NCBI RefSeq assembly: GCF_038595005.1
Contig: NZ_CP151997.1
Location: 1,736,001-1,800,000, forward strand
DNA length: 64,000 nt
Source of the DNA: Chryseomicrobium sp. FSL W7-1435
GTDB taxonomy: Bacteria; Bacillota; Bacilli; Bacillales_A; Planococcaceae
Direction of reading: 5' to 3'
Shown here: piece after piece, positions 34,133 through 43,972 of the stretch
Position numbering within the stretch: the stretch's first letter is position 1
Layout of the letters: each line of letters begins with the position of its first letter
Notes under the pieces: model-generated
Database searches by the model: none
What the model saw: the letters and a program-made list of their open reading frames with translations, nothing else
What the model was told of the DNA's origin: nothing
Position numbers and translations under genes: made by a program

Positions 34133-37100
34133 TTATGAGACGACCGTAGCGCCGTAAAACGCCTGAAGGGCCGCTTTATCTTTTTCAATCCCCTGTTGTT
34201 CAAGTTTTGAAATGCGATGTCTCATTTTTGCATATTCCACTGGCTCCACTTTGACGATTTGATATTTAATAGCATCCCAATTGGCAAGAACTTTCCCTGC
34301 CTTCGTGCTTTTTGTGTGGTAGAAGTGATCCATTATCAACTTTCGAACCTCGTGATATTCAGAATCCTCGGTAATTCGTACAAGTTGGATCATCTCATGA
34401 TTGCTTAAGGAATCTAGTTCACTTTCCTTTTCGGTAAGTACGTAGGCCGTTCCACCAGACATACCCGCTCCAAAGTTTTTCCCTATCTCTCCAAGCACTA
34501 CCACACGTCCACCGGTCATGTACTCGCACCCATGATCTCCAATACCTTCTACAACAATTGTCGCTCCGGAGTTTCTAACGGCAAAGCGCTCACCGGCTCG
34601 TCCGTTCAAGTAAGCTTCTCCAGATGTTGCACCGTAAAACGTTACATTCCCTGCAATCATATCTTGCTCTTTTGCATTCTTGGCAGGAGATTCAAGTATT
34701 AACTTCCCGCCTGATAATCCTTTTCCGAGATAATCATTGGCATCTCCGAGCAGTTTAATGGTCATACCTTTAGGTGTATAGGCTCCTAAACTTTGACCAG
34801 CATGACCAGTCAGATTAATTTCTACAGTATTTTCTGGAAGGCCCAGTTCTCCGTAGCGTTTTGTAATTTCGTGACCAATTATAGTACCTACTACTCGATC
34901 TGTATTTTTAATTGTTGCAGAGATACGGACAGGTTGTCCCGCTTCAATGGCCGCTTCTACTTGTGGCCATAGTTCACGAAGATCTAGTGATTCATCCAGT
35001 CGATGATTTTGTTCGCGCTGCTTTGTACGAGGCCCTTCTGGACGATGCAAGAGGGCAGTTAAGTCCAGTTGTCCAGCTTTCCAATGTTCGGATGCACGTT
35101 TCGATACATGCAGTGTATCTGTGCGACCTACTAATTCTTCAACAGTTCGGAAACCTAATTTAGCCATCCACTCGCGCATTTCTTCAGCTACAAACAGCAT
35201 GTAATTCACTACATGATCTGCCGCTCCAGTAAACTTATCCCGTAATTCCGGGTTTTGTGTGGCTATACCAACAGGACATGTGTCCAAATGACAGGCTCTC
35301 ATCATGACGCAGCCCATCACAATTAATGGAGCCGTTGCGAAGGCATATTCTTCAGCTCCCAGTAAGGCAGCAAGTAACACGTCTTTTCCAGTCATAAGTT
35401 TCCCATCAGTTTCTAGTGTCACACGGTCTCGCAAACCATTTAGCATGAGCGTTTGATGCGCCTCTGCAAGGCCTAACTCCCAAGGAAGACCGGCATGAGT
35501 GATACTAGTTTTGGGTGATGCTCCGGTACCGCCATCGTAGCCAGAAATAACAATGACATCCGCAGCACCTTTCGCAACACCTGCTGCTATTGTTCCGACG
35601 CCACCTTTAGATACTAGCTTGACACTGATACGAGCATGACGATTTGCATTTTTCAAGTCATGAATCAACTGCGCCATATCCTCAATAGAGTAAATATCAT
35701 GATGAGGAGGTGGTGAAATCAAGCCGACTCCTGGAGTAGATCCTCGTACATCTGCTACCCAAGGATAAACTTTGTTGCCAGGCAATTGCCCACCCTCGCC
35801 AGGTTTTGCCCCTTGCGCCATTTTGATTTGTAATTCGTCCGCTTGTGAGAGATAGACGGCTTTTACTCCAAATCTACCCGACGCAATTTGTTTAATAGCG
35901 CTTCTTCTAAAGTCACCGTTTCCATCCTGTTTATAGCGTGATGGATGCTCCCCACCCTCACCACTGTTGCTCTTGCCCCCAATTCGATTCATAGCAATAG
36001 CAAGCGTTTCATGGGCTTCTTTTGAGATGGACCCAAAGGACATAGCACCTGTTTTAAAGCGCTTGACGATGGCACTCGCTGGTTCCACTTCTTCAATTGG
36101 TACTGGCGCTTGATCAGTTCGAAGATCGAACAAGTTCCGCAAGAAGCCTACGCGTTCTTCATTCGCCATATCGGCGTATTGACGATACAACCCGATATCG
36201 TTTTGACGAGTGGCCCATTGGAGAGTATGAATGGTCTTTGGACGGAAAGCATGATGTTCACCATTGGCTCGCCATTGAAATTGACTCCCAGAATCAAGTG
36301 GCTTGTCTGAAACAGCTACTGCATGTTCCACACGTTTGCTCATCTCTAATTGAATAGTTTCAAGATTGATACCATCTAGCTGAGATTTTGTACCTGTGAA
36401 ATAATTTTGAATCACGTCTTGTCCAATACCTACAGCTTCAAATATTTGGGCACCACGATAACTTTGAATCGTTGATATCCCCATTTTGGCCATAACTTTT
36501 ACTACGCCATCTGTAAATCCTTTTACAGCAGAATTTATAGCTTCAGAATAGTCTTTGGCTAAATGCTTCTCCTGAATGGCCTGTTGCAAAGTTGCATAGA
36601 CAAGGTAAGGATAGATGGCATCTGCCCCGTACCCAATAAGTGCAGCGATATGGTGTACTTCTTTCACTTCAGCAGATTCAATGATGAGTGACGTACGCGT
36701 ACGAAGCCCATTTCGCACAAGATGATGATGTATTCCACTAGAAGCTAGCAACACCGGTACAACGTGTTGACCTCTAGTTAGAGATCGGTCTGACAAAATA
36801 ATTAAACTAGTTCCGGATAGGACAGCTTCTTCTACCTGCTTACAAAGTTCATCTAATTTTTCTTTGATGCTTCCATTGAAAGCCAAATCAACTGTTGCTG
36901 ATTTGAATGATGGATGGTTGTACAGTTGATTGACTTCACTTGCTTTTAAAATAGGTGTTTTCAATAAGATACGCTTTGTGTGATGCTCTGCAGGGTTCAG
37001 TAGATCACCTTCCGCACCGAGATAACTAATGGTTGAGGTAACCAATTTCTCCCGTATCGAATCGATCGGAGGATTTGTTACTTGCGCAAATAATTGTTTG

Positions 37101-38632
37101 AAATAGTTATAGAGCAGTTGAGGACGATCCGATAACACGGCAAGTGGTGTATCATTACCCATTGAACCGATTGGATCTTTCCCCTCACTGGCAAGAGGTA
37201 AGAGATACTTGTGAATATCTTCAAATGTATATTGATTCAAGTGCTGCTTATAGACTAAATCTTCTACATTCTCTACAAGTTCTTGAGTAGATTCAAGGAC
37301 TTCAAGATGTTCTAACCACTGTGAATACGGGTGTTCAGTTGCGATACTTTGCTTTAACTCGTCATCCCCAATAATCCGTCCTTCTTCTAAATCGACAAGA
37401 AGCATTTTCCCTGGGCTTAGTCTTTCTTTCGAAACAATCATATGTTCTTCAACATCGACTACTCCTACTTCAGACGAATAAATGATCCGGTCATCAGTTG
37501 TCACATAGTACCGGGCTGGGCGTAAGCCATTGCGGTCTAGTACGGCACCAATCTGTTTTCCATCCGTGAAACAGATGGCGGTCGGCCCATCCCACGGCTC
37601 CATAAATGTCGAATGATACGTATAGAACGCTTCTTTTTCAGGAGTCATGTGAGGATTCGTCTCACTCCAAGGTTCTGGAATCATCATCATAGCGGCATGC
37701 GCAGGAGAGCGGCCTGATAATACTAAAAATTCGAAGGCATTATCTAGCATGGACGAGTCACTGCCTGTCTCATCGATAATCGGCAAAATTCCACTAAGCT
37801 CTTGTCCAAACAATTCTGACTCGAATTGTTTTTCACGTGCTTTCATCCAATTCACATTTCCTTGGAGGGTATTAATTTCTCCATTGTGAACTAAATATCG
37901 GTTTGGATGTGCTCGCTTCCAACTTGGAAACGTATTGGTGCTGTAACGTGAGTGTACTAAACTATAAGCGGAAACAAAGCGTGGATCTTTTAAATCCAAG
38001 TAAAATTCACTTACTTCTTTAGGCGTCAATAAACCTTTGAATACAATTGTTTCACTTGATAGAGATGGGATATAGACTTCATACCCCTCCGACTGCATCC
38101 AATGTTCAAGTCGCTTGCGAAGTATATAGAGTACACGTTCAAACGATAGACGATCCATTGTGGTTGTTTCTTTTTTTATAAAGAGTTGCTCAATGATTGG
38201 CATGGAATGTTTTGAGACATCCGATAAATCATCACTATTTAATGGAACTTTTCTCCAAGCTAAAAATTCAACACTAGAAATTGAAGTGAAGAGTTCTGTG
38301 ATTTTTGCTTTAACAGCTTCTTGCACTCTATCTTCATTTGGGAAGAAGAACATCCCAACAGCATAATCTCCTCGTAATGGCAGGGGGAAATCAAGAATTT
38401 GACGGAACAAGGCATCTGGTAATTGCACCATTATTCCTGCCCCATCACCTGTTTTATGGTCACTACCACGACCTGCCCGGTGATCAAGACGATGAAGCAT
38501 CTCAAGACCATCCACGACAATGTCATGACTAGCAATTCCTTTTATATTTGCATAGAGTCCGATACCACATGCATCGTGCTCATTTGTTGGACAGTATAGG
38601 CCTTGTTTTTGTGGGTATTGATGAAATGTCAT
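34133..38632 (-). CDS. gltB: Glutamate synthase large subunit
   Basis: Converts glutamine and 2-oxoglutarate into two glutamates, the main ammonia-assimilation route together with glutamine synthetase. The 1499 residues hold the N-terminal amidotransferase domain (Cys22 in DACGIGLYANIKG becomes the nucleophile after propeptide removal), a central domain, the FMN barrel (KPGEGGQLPGNKV, SPPPHHDIYSIEDMAQLI), a [3Fe-4S] motif (CVMMRACHLDTCPVG) and the C-terminal beta-helix. ATG at 38632 behind GGAGGG; the codon at 38647 is too early. The B. subtilis equivalent is called gltA. Confidence 0.96.
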   Translation of the reverse strand: MTFHQYPQKQGLYCPTNEHDACGIGLYANIKGIASHDIVVDGLEMLHRLDHRAGRGSDHKTGDGAGIMVQLPDALFRQILDFPLPLRGDYAVGMFFFPNEDRVQEAVKAKITELFTSISSVEFLAWRKVPLNSDDLSDVSKHSMPIIEQLFIKKETTTMDRLSFERVLYILRKRLEHWMQSEGYEVYIPSLSSETIVFKGLLTPKEVSEFYLDLKDPRFVSAYSLVHSRYSTNTFPSWKRAHPNRYLVHNGEINTLQGNVNWMKAREKQFESELFGQELSGILPIIDETGSDSSMLDNAFEFLVLSGRSPAHAAMMMIPEPWSETNPHMTPEKEAFYTYHSTFMEPWDGPTAICFTDGKQIGAVLDRNGLRPARYYVTTDDRIIYSSEVGVVDVEEHMIVSKERLSPGKMLLVDLEEGRIIGDDELKQSIATEHPYSQWLEHLEVLESTQELVENVEDLVYKQHLNQYTFEDIHKYLLPLASEGKDPIGSMGNDTPLAVLSDRPQLLYNYFKQLFAQVTNPPIDSIREKLVTSTISYLGAEGDLLNPAEHHTKRILLKTPILKASEVNQLYNHPSFKSATVDLAFNGSIKEKLDELCKQVEEAVLSGTSLIILSDRSLTRGQHVVPVLLASSGIHHHLVRNGLRTRTSLIIESAEVKEVHHIAALIGYGADAIYPYLVYATLQQAIQEKHLAKDYSEAINSAVKGFTDGVVKVMAKMGISTIQSYRGAQIFEAVGIGQDVIQNYFTGTKSQLDGINLETIQLEMSKRVEHAVAVSDKPLDSGSQFQWRANGEHHAFRPKTIHTLQWATRQNDIGLYRQYADMANEERVGFLRNLFDLRTDQAPVPIEEVEPASAIVKRFKTGAMSFGSISKEAHETLAIAMNRIGGKSNSGEGGEHPSRYKQDGNGDFRRSAIKQIASGRFGVKAVYLSQADELQIKMAQGAKPGEGGQLPGNKVYPWVADVRGSTPGVGLISPPPHHDIYSIEDMAQLIHDLKNANRHARISVKLVSKGGVGTIAAGVAKGAADVIVISGYDGGTGASPKTSITHAGLPWELGLAEAHQTLMLNGLRDRVTLETDGKLMTGKDVLLAALLGAEEYAFATAPLIVMGCVMMRACHLDTCPVGIATQNPELRDKFTGAADHVVNYMLFVAEEMREWMAKLGFRTVEELVGRTDTLHVSKRASEHWKAGQLDLTALLHRPEGPRTKQREQNHRLDESLDLRELWPQVEAAIEAGQPVRISATIKNTDRVVGTIIGHEITKRYGELGLPENTVEINLTGHAGQSLGAYTPKGMTIKLLGDANDYLGKGLSGGKLILESPAKNAKEQDMIAGNVTFYGATSGEAYLNGRAGERFAVRNSGATIVVEGIGDHGCEYMTGGRVVVLGEIGKNFGAGMSGGTAYVLTEKESELDSLSNHEMIQLVRITEDSEYHEVRKLIMDHFYHTKSTKAGKVLANWDAIKYQIVKVEPVEYAKMRHRISKLEQQGIEKDKAALQAFYGATVVS

Positions 38633-38714
38633 CGTCCATCCCTCCATGTCATTGTTGTGTAAGAATAGTGTAAGTTTTCAAAATGATATAAACAATATAT
38701 AATTACTATCATAT

Positions 38715-38733
38715 CTATATCAATTTGAGATAG
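38715..38733. promoter_or_regulatory. Putative GltC-binding dyad between gltB and gltC
   Basis: CTATATCAATTTGAGATAG is an inverted repeat with one mismatched pair, containing ATC-N9-GAT and the T-N11-A layout of LysR-type operators. It ends 15 nt before the gltC TTG and about 80 nt from gltB. In B. subtilis GltC binds such sites in the gltC-gltAB gap, activating the synthase operon and repressing itself. Confidence 0.6.
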
Positions 38734-38748
38734 GAGCGTGAATAAACG

Positions 38749-39651
38749 TTGGAACTACGGCAATTAGTTTACTTTCAAGAAGTCGCAAAACGAGAACATA
38801 TTTCTGAAGCCGCCCTCCATCTCCATGTGGCCCAATCTGCCATCAGTCGTCAAATCGCTAATTTAGAGAAAGAACTTGGTGTCCAATTATTCGACCGAAT
38901 CGGCCGAAATATAAAGCTGACATCGATTGGGAGAGATTTTCTAAAACATACAGATAGGGCTCTAGCAGAAATCAATTATGGATTAGAAGAAATTAGTAAT
39001 TATTTAGATCCTGAAAAAGGGACAATTCGAATTGGATTTCCTAGTAGCTTTGCTACACAACTATTGCCCAGTGTTATCACAGCTTTTCGCAAGCAACATC
39101 CAGATGTAGAATTTCAACTACGTCAGGGAAATTATAATTTTCTAATTGATGCTGTAAAAGATCGCTCCATCAATTTATCCTTTATAGGTCCTATTCCAAC
39201 AAATGAACCTGACTTAGAAACGACGGAACTATTTACCGAGTCATTTTCTTTAGTGGTACCTATTCAACACCGTCTTGCTAATCAAATGAGTGTGCATTTA
39301 AGTGAGTTGAAAAGTGAACCATTTATCGTCTTTCCAGATGAATTTGTTTTGCATAAAACGGTTATTCAAGCTTGCCAATCCGTAGGTTTTAAACCAGTGA
39401 TCAGTTCTATTGGAGAAGATTTAGATGCCATCAAAGGATTGGTGGCTGCAGGTCTTGGTGTCTCCATATTGCCAGACAGCACGCTTCCAGATGGTTCTCT
39501 ACGCCTAATTAAAAAAATAAAGCTAACGTCTCCCTCTCTTAGTCGTTCAGTAGGGTTAATCACCCCATCTTCTCGTTTATTGACACCTTCCGAGAAAATA
39601 TTTATTGCCTTCTCGGAAGAATTCTTTAAACGAATGAATCAATATTTATAA
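38749..39651 (+). CDS. gltC: LysR-type regulator GltC
   Basis: A 300-residue transcription factor: winged helix-turn-helix (residues 1-60; MELRQLVYFQEVAKREHISE, HVAQSAISRQIANLEKELGVQLFDR) and a C-terminal effector domain. The N-terminal sequence is very close to GltC. Divergent transcription from gltB fits activation of glutamate synthase when 2-oxoglutarate is high, as known from B. subtilis. TTG start behind GGAGCG, giving the conserved N-terminus exactly. Confidence 0.93.
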   Translation: MELRQLVYFQEVAKREHISEAALHLHVAQSAISRQIANLEKELGVQLFDRIGRNIKLTSIGRDFLKHTDRALAEINYGLEEISNYLDPEKGTIRIGFPSSFATQLLPSVITAFRKQHPDVEFQLRQGNYNFLIDAVKDRSINLSFIGPIPTNEPDLETTELFTESFSLVVPIQHRLANQMSVHLSELKSEPFIVFPDEFVLHKTVIQACQSVGFKPVISSIGEDLDAIKGLVAAGLGVSILPDSTLPDGSLRLIKKIKLTSPSLSRSVGLITPSSRLLTPSEKIFIAFSEEFFKRMNQYL

Positions 39652-39716
39652 AACCTCTATCACTTCAACGCGATGGTGTGATAAACTAATGAAATATTCA
39701 AAAAAGGTGTGATGAA

Positions 39717-40982
39717 ATGATTGAATTACAAGACAAACAAGTTGTGAAAGTTGAATCGATTCTTCAAGCATTTCATCAATTGAAGGATGTTGTTGTTCAT
39801 ACCCCTCTCCAACGCAATGAAGTGCTAAGCAAAAGATACAACGCAGAGATTTTTTTAAAGCGTGAAGACTTACAACACGTGCGTTCGTTTAAGATAAGAG
39901 GCGCTTATTACAAAATCCTATCTATTGAAGATAAAGCACGGCAAAATAGTGTAGTGTGCGCGAGTGCTGGCAACCATGCACAAGGTTTGGCCTACGCCTG
40001 TTCTGAACTGAAAATATTCGGAACGATTTTCATGCCGAAAACTACACCTAAACAAAAAGTAAATCAAGTCCGCATGTTTGGAGGCGAATTTGTCGATATT
40101 CGTTTAGAAGGCGACACTTTCGATGATTCTGCAATTTCTGCACTCGCCTTTTGTGAAGAGAAGAAAGCAGAGTTCATTCACCCATTTGATGATTACGAGA
40201 TCATTTCTGGTCAAGGAACTGTCGGTGTGGAGATTTTAAATGATGCTGAAGCTACAGTGGATGTGGTCATTGCCAGTGTTGGCGGTGGTGGTCTGATTTC
40301 AGGCGTGGCTAGTTATTTTAAAGGTGTCTCCCCTAAGACAACGATTATTGGAGTTGAGCCAAGTGGTGCAGCAAGTATGGCCGAGGCTATTAAGCAAGGG
40401 CACCCTGTTGCTCTGGAGTCTATAGACAAATTTGTTGATGGTGCTGCCGTTAAATGTGCTGGCGTGCTAACGCATGCCATTGCCTCACGAACAGTCGATC
40501 AAATTGTTGCTGTTGATGAAGGAAAGGTATGCACCACTATTTTAGAAATGTATAATCAACACGCAATTGTCGTAGAACCAGCTGGGGCTCTCCCGATTGC
40601 CGTCTTGGATGATTTGAAAGATAGCATTAATGGTAAGCATGTTGTGGCTATTATTAGCGGAGGGAACAACGATATTTCGCGTATGCAGGAGATTAAAGAA
40701 AAATCCCTATTGTATGAGGGTTATCTTCATTATTTCTTAGTGAAATTTCCACAGCGTGCCGGGGCTTTGCGTCAATTCTTGCATGACGTCCTAGGTCCTG
40801 ATGATGATATTACGACGTTCGAGTATACAAAAAAGAATAATAAAGAAAGTGGACCAGCCCTTATTGGTATTGAGTTGCATGACCCATCCGATTATCCTTC
40901 ACTTGTCGAGCGGCTGGAATCAAACGGCTTTGATTTTAAAGAAGTGAATACAGATTCTCTACTTTTTGAGTTGCTTGTGTGA
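39717..40982 (+). CDS. ilvA: Threonine ammonia-lyase (biosynthetic threonine dehydratase)
   Basis: PLP-dependent deamination of threonine to 2-oxobutyrate, first step to isoleucine. PLP Lys59 lies in RSFKIRGAYYKI; the glycine loop is SVGGGGLISG; a single C-terminal ACT-like domain (YFLVKFPQRAGALRQFL) offers allosteric control by isoleucine, as in the 420-residue Bacillus form. ATG after AAAAAAGGTGTG. 65 nt downstream of gltC, possibly in the same transcript; I see no T-box leader. Confidence 0.95.
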   Translation: MIELQDKQVVKVESILQAFHQLKDVVVHTPLQRNEVLSKRYNAEIFLKREDLQHVRSFKIRGAYYKILSIEDKARQNSVVCASAGNHAQGLAYACSELKIFGTIFMPKTTPKQKVNQVRMFGGEFVDIRLEGDTFDDSAISALAFCEEKKAEFIHPFDDYEIISGQGTVGVEILNDAEATVDVVIASVGGGGLISGVASYFKGVSPKTTIIGVEPSGAASMAEAIKQGHPVALESIDKFVDGAAVKCAGVLTHAIASRTVDQIVAVDEGKVCTTILEMYNQHAIVVEPAGALPIAVLDDLKDSINGKHVVAIISGGNNDISRMQEIKEKSLLYEGYLHYFLVKFPQRAGALRQFLHDVLGPDDDITTFEYTKKNNKESGPALIGIELHDPSDYPSLVERLESNGFDFKEVNTDSLLFELLV

Positions 40983-41012
40983 TTTAAAAACATTCTTATC
41001 TGTTTAGTAATA

Positions 41013-41087
41013 GAACTCAAAGTAAAAAAAATCAGCAAATTCTCTGGAATTCATTCTAGAGAACTTGCTGATTTATTTTGTCCCAAT
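41013..41087. repeat. Solo right end of the 60.7-kb repeat, acting as ilvA terminator
   Basis: From GAACTCAA (near 41014) through the hairpin AAATCAGCAA...TTGCTGATTT (41029-41073) to TTTTGTCCCAA (41076-41086) this matches 60871-60953 closely. The stem has a few mismatches. It is positioned as the rho-independent terminator of ilvA and, read in reverse, of the ABC ATPase gene at 41099. Confidence 0.75.
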
Positions 41088-41098
41088 CTGTATTTCCT

Positions 41099-41896
41099 CT
41101 AAGCTTCCAATAACATACGGTCAGATAGTGCCTGACTCCCTTTAATTTGCTTAAATTCATTTAACAAATCTTGAACCGTGAGCGTCTTTTTTCGTTCTTC
41201 GTTCGCTTCAAAGATAATTGACCCTTGATCCATCATCACGAGACGATTTCCTAGATCAATCGCTTGTTGCATATTATGTGTAACCATTAAAGTTGTTAGA
41301 CCCTTCTGATTCACTAATTGCTTCGTTAGTTGAGTAATTAATTCTGCTCGTGCAGGATCTAATGCGGCAGTATGCTCATCAAGAAGTAAGATGGAAGGGT
41401 TTGTGAATGTCGCCATCAATAGAGATAGCGCCTGTCGTTCGCCTCCTGAAAGCAAACCCACTCTTGTAGTTAATCGATTCTCAAGGTTCAAATGAAGAGC
41501 CTCGAGTTCTGTTTTAAAAAACTCACGTCGCTTTTTAGAAGCAGCAAAGCGAAAGCTTCGGTTTGTATTGCGCGAGTAAGCAACTGCCAAATTTTCTTCA
41601 ATAGTTAGTGTGGGTGAAGTTCCTGCCATCGGATCTTGGAAAACGCGGCCAATCCACTTTGCTCGTTTATGTTCGGGAAGATGTTCTACTTGCTGACCAT
41701 CCAAAATCAAGTTACCTTGTTCAATTGGCAGGGTCCCTGAAATACAGTTTAAGAGAGTAGATTTACCAGCACCGTTACTTCCAATAATCGTAACAAAATC
41801 TTTTTCTTTTAGAGTCATATCAAGTGAACGAAGGGCAATTTTTTCATCGTGACTTCCCTCATTGAATCGTTTTTCTAGATTATGAATGTTTAGCAA
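41099..41896 (-). CDS. ABC transporter ATP-binding protein (TrpZ/YtxB-type importer)
   Basis: A 265-residue ATPase: GSNGAGKST (Walker A), LLSGGERQALSLLMAT (signature), ILLLDEHTAALDP (Walker B) and VTHNMQQAID. TTG at 41896 is the chosen start because AAAGGGAGG lies 8 nt upstream; an earlier in-frame start at 41926 would add ten residues inside the permease gene. It works with the permease and lipoprotein genes upstream. Similar three-gene sets (trpXYZ) are linked to tryptophan or tyrosine uptake, but the ligand here is not proven. Confidence 0.87.
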   Translation of the reverse strand: MLNIHNLEKRFNEGSHDEKIALRSLDMTLKEKDFVTIIGSNGAGKSTLLNCISGTLPIEQGNLILDGQQVEHLPEHKRAKWIGRVFQDPMAGTSPTLTIEENLAVAYSRNTNRSFRFAASKKRREFFKTELEALHLNLENRLTTRVGLLSGGERQALSLLMATFTNPSILLLDEHTAALDPARAELITQLTKQLVNQKGLTTLMVTHNMQQAIDLGNRLVMMDQGSIIFEANEERKKTLTVQDLLNEFKQIKGSQALSDRMLLEA

Positions 41897-42845
41897 GTTC
41901 CACACCTCCCTTTCTAGCCTCAACACGTTTGCGAACTGCCTGTTTTTTTAGAGCACTCAAGCGATTTGGCAAAATCAATGCTAGGATGACGATCAAGGCT
42001 GTCAATAATTTCATGTCTCCCGTATCAAGAAACTCGATGCGAAGCGCGAAAGCTAATACCAAGCGGTAAATGACTGCCCCTACTATGACCGCAAAGGTTA
42101 TACGAACAATGGATTTTGTGCCAAAGAGCGCTTCTCCAATGATGACAGATGCTAAACCGATGACAATCATGCCAATACCCATTCCCACATCCGCGAATTT
42201 ACCATACTGTGCAATCAATGCACCAGAAAGTGCCACCAAACCATTGGATAACGCAAGTCCTATAATAGTCAGTCGGTCTGTATTACCTGAAAAACTACGA
42301 ATCATTCGTTTGTTGTCACCTGTTGCACGAAGCGCAAGTCCCACTTCTGTTTTTAAAAATAAATCTAATACGATTTTAACTACAGCTACAACAAGTAGTG
42401 CACCTACGACAATTGCATAGCTCGATGGGATACCCAACGACTCAACAAAGGAAATGTACTTTGTAATCAGCGTTTCCGATTGAAGCAATGGGATATTCGG
42501 TCGTCCTACTGAGTTCTCAACGGTTAGCCCCATGATTCGTAAGTTGATGGAGTACAGAGCGATCATCATCAATATCCCTGATAACAGAGGATTAATACCA
42601 CCTTTTGTGTGCAACAATCCCGTTCCCATTCCAGCAACAAAACCTGCAATCATTGCGGTTACTGTGGCGAGTAGAGGTGAATAGCCAAGCACAATCATCA
42701 TGGCAGCAGTAGATGCCCCTGTAACGAAGCTTCCGTCCACGGTGAGATCAGGGAAATCTAGCACCCGAAACGTTAGATAAACGCCAAGTGCCATAATCCC
42801 GTAAATTAATCCTTGCTCTACTGCTCCTGTAAGTGCTCCTAACAT
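41880..42845 (-). CDS. ABC transporter permease (TrpY-type)
   Basis: A 321-residue membrane protein with about eight to nine spans and the GLIYGIMALGVYLTFRVLDFPDLTVDGSF start typical of permeases paired with ABC_sub_bind lipoproteins. A Lys/Arg-rich C-terminus (KKQAVRKRVEARKGG) lies in the cytoplasm. ATG behind AAAAGGGGA, 15 nt after the lipoprotein gene; the end overlaps the ATPase gene by 17 nt. Confidence 0.87.
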   Translation of the reverse strand: MLGALTGAVEQGLIYGIMALGVYLTFRVLDFPDLTVDGSFVTGASTAAMMIVLGYSPLLATVTAMIAGFVAGMGTGLLHTKGGINPLLSGILMMIALYSINLRIMGLTVENSVGRPNIPLLQSETLITKYISFVESLGIPSSYAIVVGALLVVAVVKIVLDLFLKTEVGLALRATGDNKRMIRSFSGNTDRLTIIGLALSNGLVALSGALIAQYGKFADVGMGIGMIVIGLASVIIGEALFGTKSIVRITFAVIVGAVIYRLVLAFALRIEFLDTGDMKLLTALIVILALILPNRLSALKKQAVRKRVEARKGGVELAKHS

Positions 42846-42860
42846 TGGTATTCCCCTTTT

Positions 42861-43826
42861 CTATTCGACGATTTCAGCATTCCAGCTCTCATCAATTTCA
42901 AGACCTAAAGTATCTGCTACGTTTTGGTTCACTACAAATTTCACATTTTGCGGATATTGTACAGGTAGATCTGCAGGTGTTTTTTCACCAGCTAAAATCT
43001 GTGCGGCCATCTCACCAGCTTCGTAACCAATATCAAAGTAGTCAAAACCGTAAGCCCCAAGTCCTCCACGTGCTACTGAATCAAACTCTCCAACCATTAC
43101 TGGCAATTCATTGTCGTTTGCTACAGAAATAACAGATTCTAAAGCAGAGACAACTGTATTATCTGTAATGATGTAGAGTGCATCGACTTTTCCGATCAAA
43201 GATTCTGTTGCTTGTTTAACCTCTGCGGAAGTCGCTACAGAAGCTTCTGCAATTTCGATACCCACTTTAGCTGCTTCTTCTTTCACACGATCCACTTGTG
43301 CGCGTGAATTCTGCTCACCGGAGTTGAATACCATTCCAACAGTCGCGGCATTTAAGTTATCTTTCAGGAATTTCATTGTGTTTGGAATTGCTTCTGGTTG
43401 TGTGTCAACTGTTCCTGTAACATTGCCACCAGGAGATTCCATGGACTCCACAAGTTCTGCGCTTACGGCATCTGTCACCGAAGTGAAGACAATCGGAATC
43501 TCAGAGGTTGCACTTGCAACTGCCTGAGCACTTGGTGTTGAATTTGCAAAGATCAAATCTACTTCAGCGCTGACCAAGTTCGTAGCTATCGTAGTATTAG
43601 CACTCGTATCATTTTGTGCATTTTCAATTTGGTAGTCAGCATCAATACCCGCGTCTTCTAAAGCTTTTTGAAATCCTTCAAATGCGGCATTTAATGAAGG
43701 ATGCTCCACAATTTGCGTGACACCGATCGTCACTTTGTCTTCTGCTCCTTGTGATGATTCTCCACATGCTGCAAGTAATAACGTGGACGATAATGCAAGT
43801 ACGCCGATTGATTTTTTCCAGTTCAT
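42861..43826 (-). CDS. ABC substrate-binding lipoprotein (PF04392 family, TrpX-type)
   Basis: A 321-residue extracellular binding protein. Signal peptide with lipobox LLLAAC (Cys21), then VTIGVTQIVEHPSLNAAFEGF and DLIFANSTPSAQAVASATSEIPIVFTSVTDAVSA, the signature region of the ABC_sub_bind family. ATG after AAGGGGGATATTTAA. The tryptophan/tyrosine assignment comes only from characterised relatives. A strong promoter precedes it; I see no riboswitch or T-box. Confidence 0.88.
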   Translation of the reverse strand: MNWKKSIGVLALSSTLLLAACGESSQGAEDKVTIGVTQIVEHPSLNAAFEGFQKALEDAGIDADYQIENAQNDTSANTTIATNLVSAEVDLIFANSTPSAQAVASATSEIPIVFTSVTDAVSAELVESMESPGGNVTGTVDTQPEAIPNTMKFLKDNLNAATVGMVFNSGEQNSRAQVDRVKEEAAKVGIEIAEASVATSAEVKQATESLIGKVDALYIITDNTVVSALESVISVANDNELPVMVGEFDSVARGGLGAYGFDYFDIGYEAGEMAAQILAGEKTPADLPVQYPQNVKFVVNQNVADTLGLEIDESWNAEIVE

Positions 43827-43881
43827 TTAAATATCCCCCTTAAACTTTAGCGCGTTGAAGCGACAAAGTATTATAAATGCA

Positions 43882-43910
43882 ATATTACCGCCTATCCAAT
43901 TTAAAGTCAA
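43882..43910 (-). promoter_or_regulatory. Predicted sigma-A promoter of the TrpXYZ-type operon
   Basis: TTGACT (43910-43905) and TAATAT (43887-43882) on the minus strand with a 17-nt spacer, 56 nt before the lipoprotein start. A second TATAAT at about 43872 could also serve. Confidence 0.7.
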
Positions 43911-43941
43911 TGGAATTATCAGAAATAATACAAATAAAAAA

Positions 43942-43968
43942 ATCAGCAGAGATAATATCTCTGCTGAT
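43942..43968 (-). terminator. Terminator after rlmN
   Basis: ATCAGCAGAGATA (43942-43954) and TATCTCTGCTGAT (43956-43968) form a perfect 13-bp inverted repeat around one base, followed on the minus strand by TTTTTTTATTTG. It begins 5 nt after the rlmN stop. Confidence 0.9.
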
Positions 43969-43972
43969 CCAT

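Noticed and set aside
39652-39716. A possible T-box or attenuator before ilvA
   Set aside because: The gap is only 65 nt and shows no T-box sequence or terminator hairpin.
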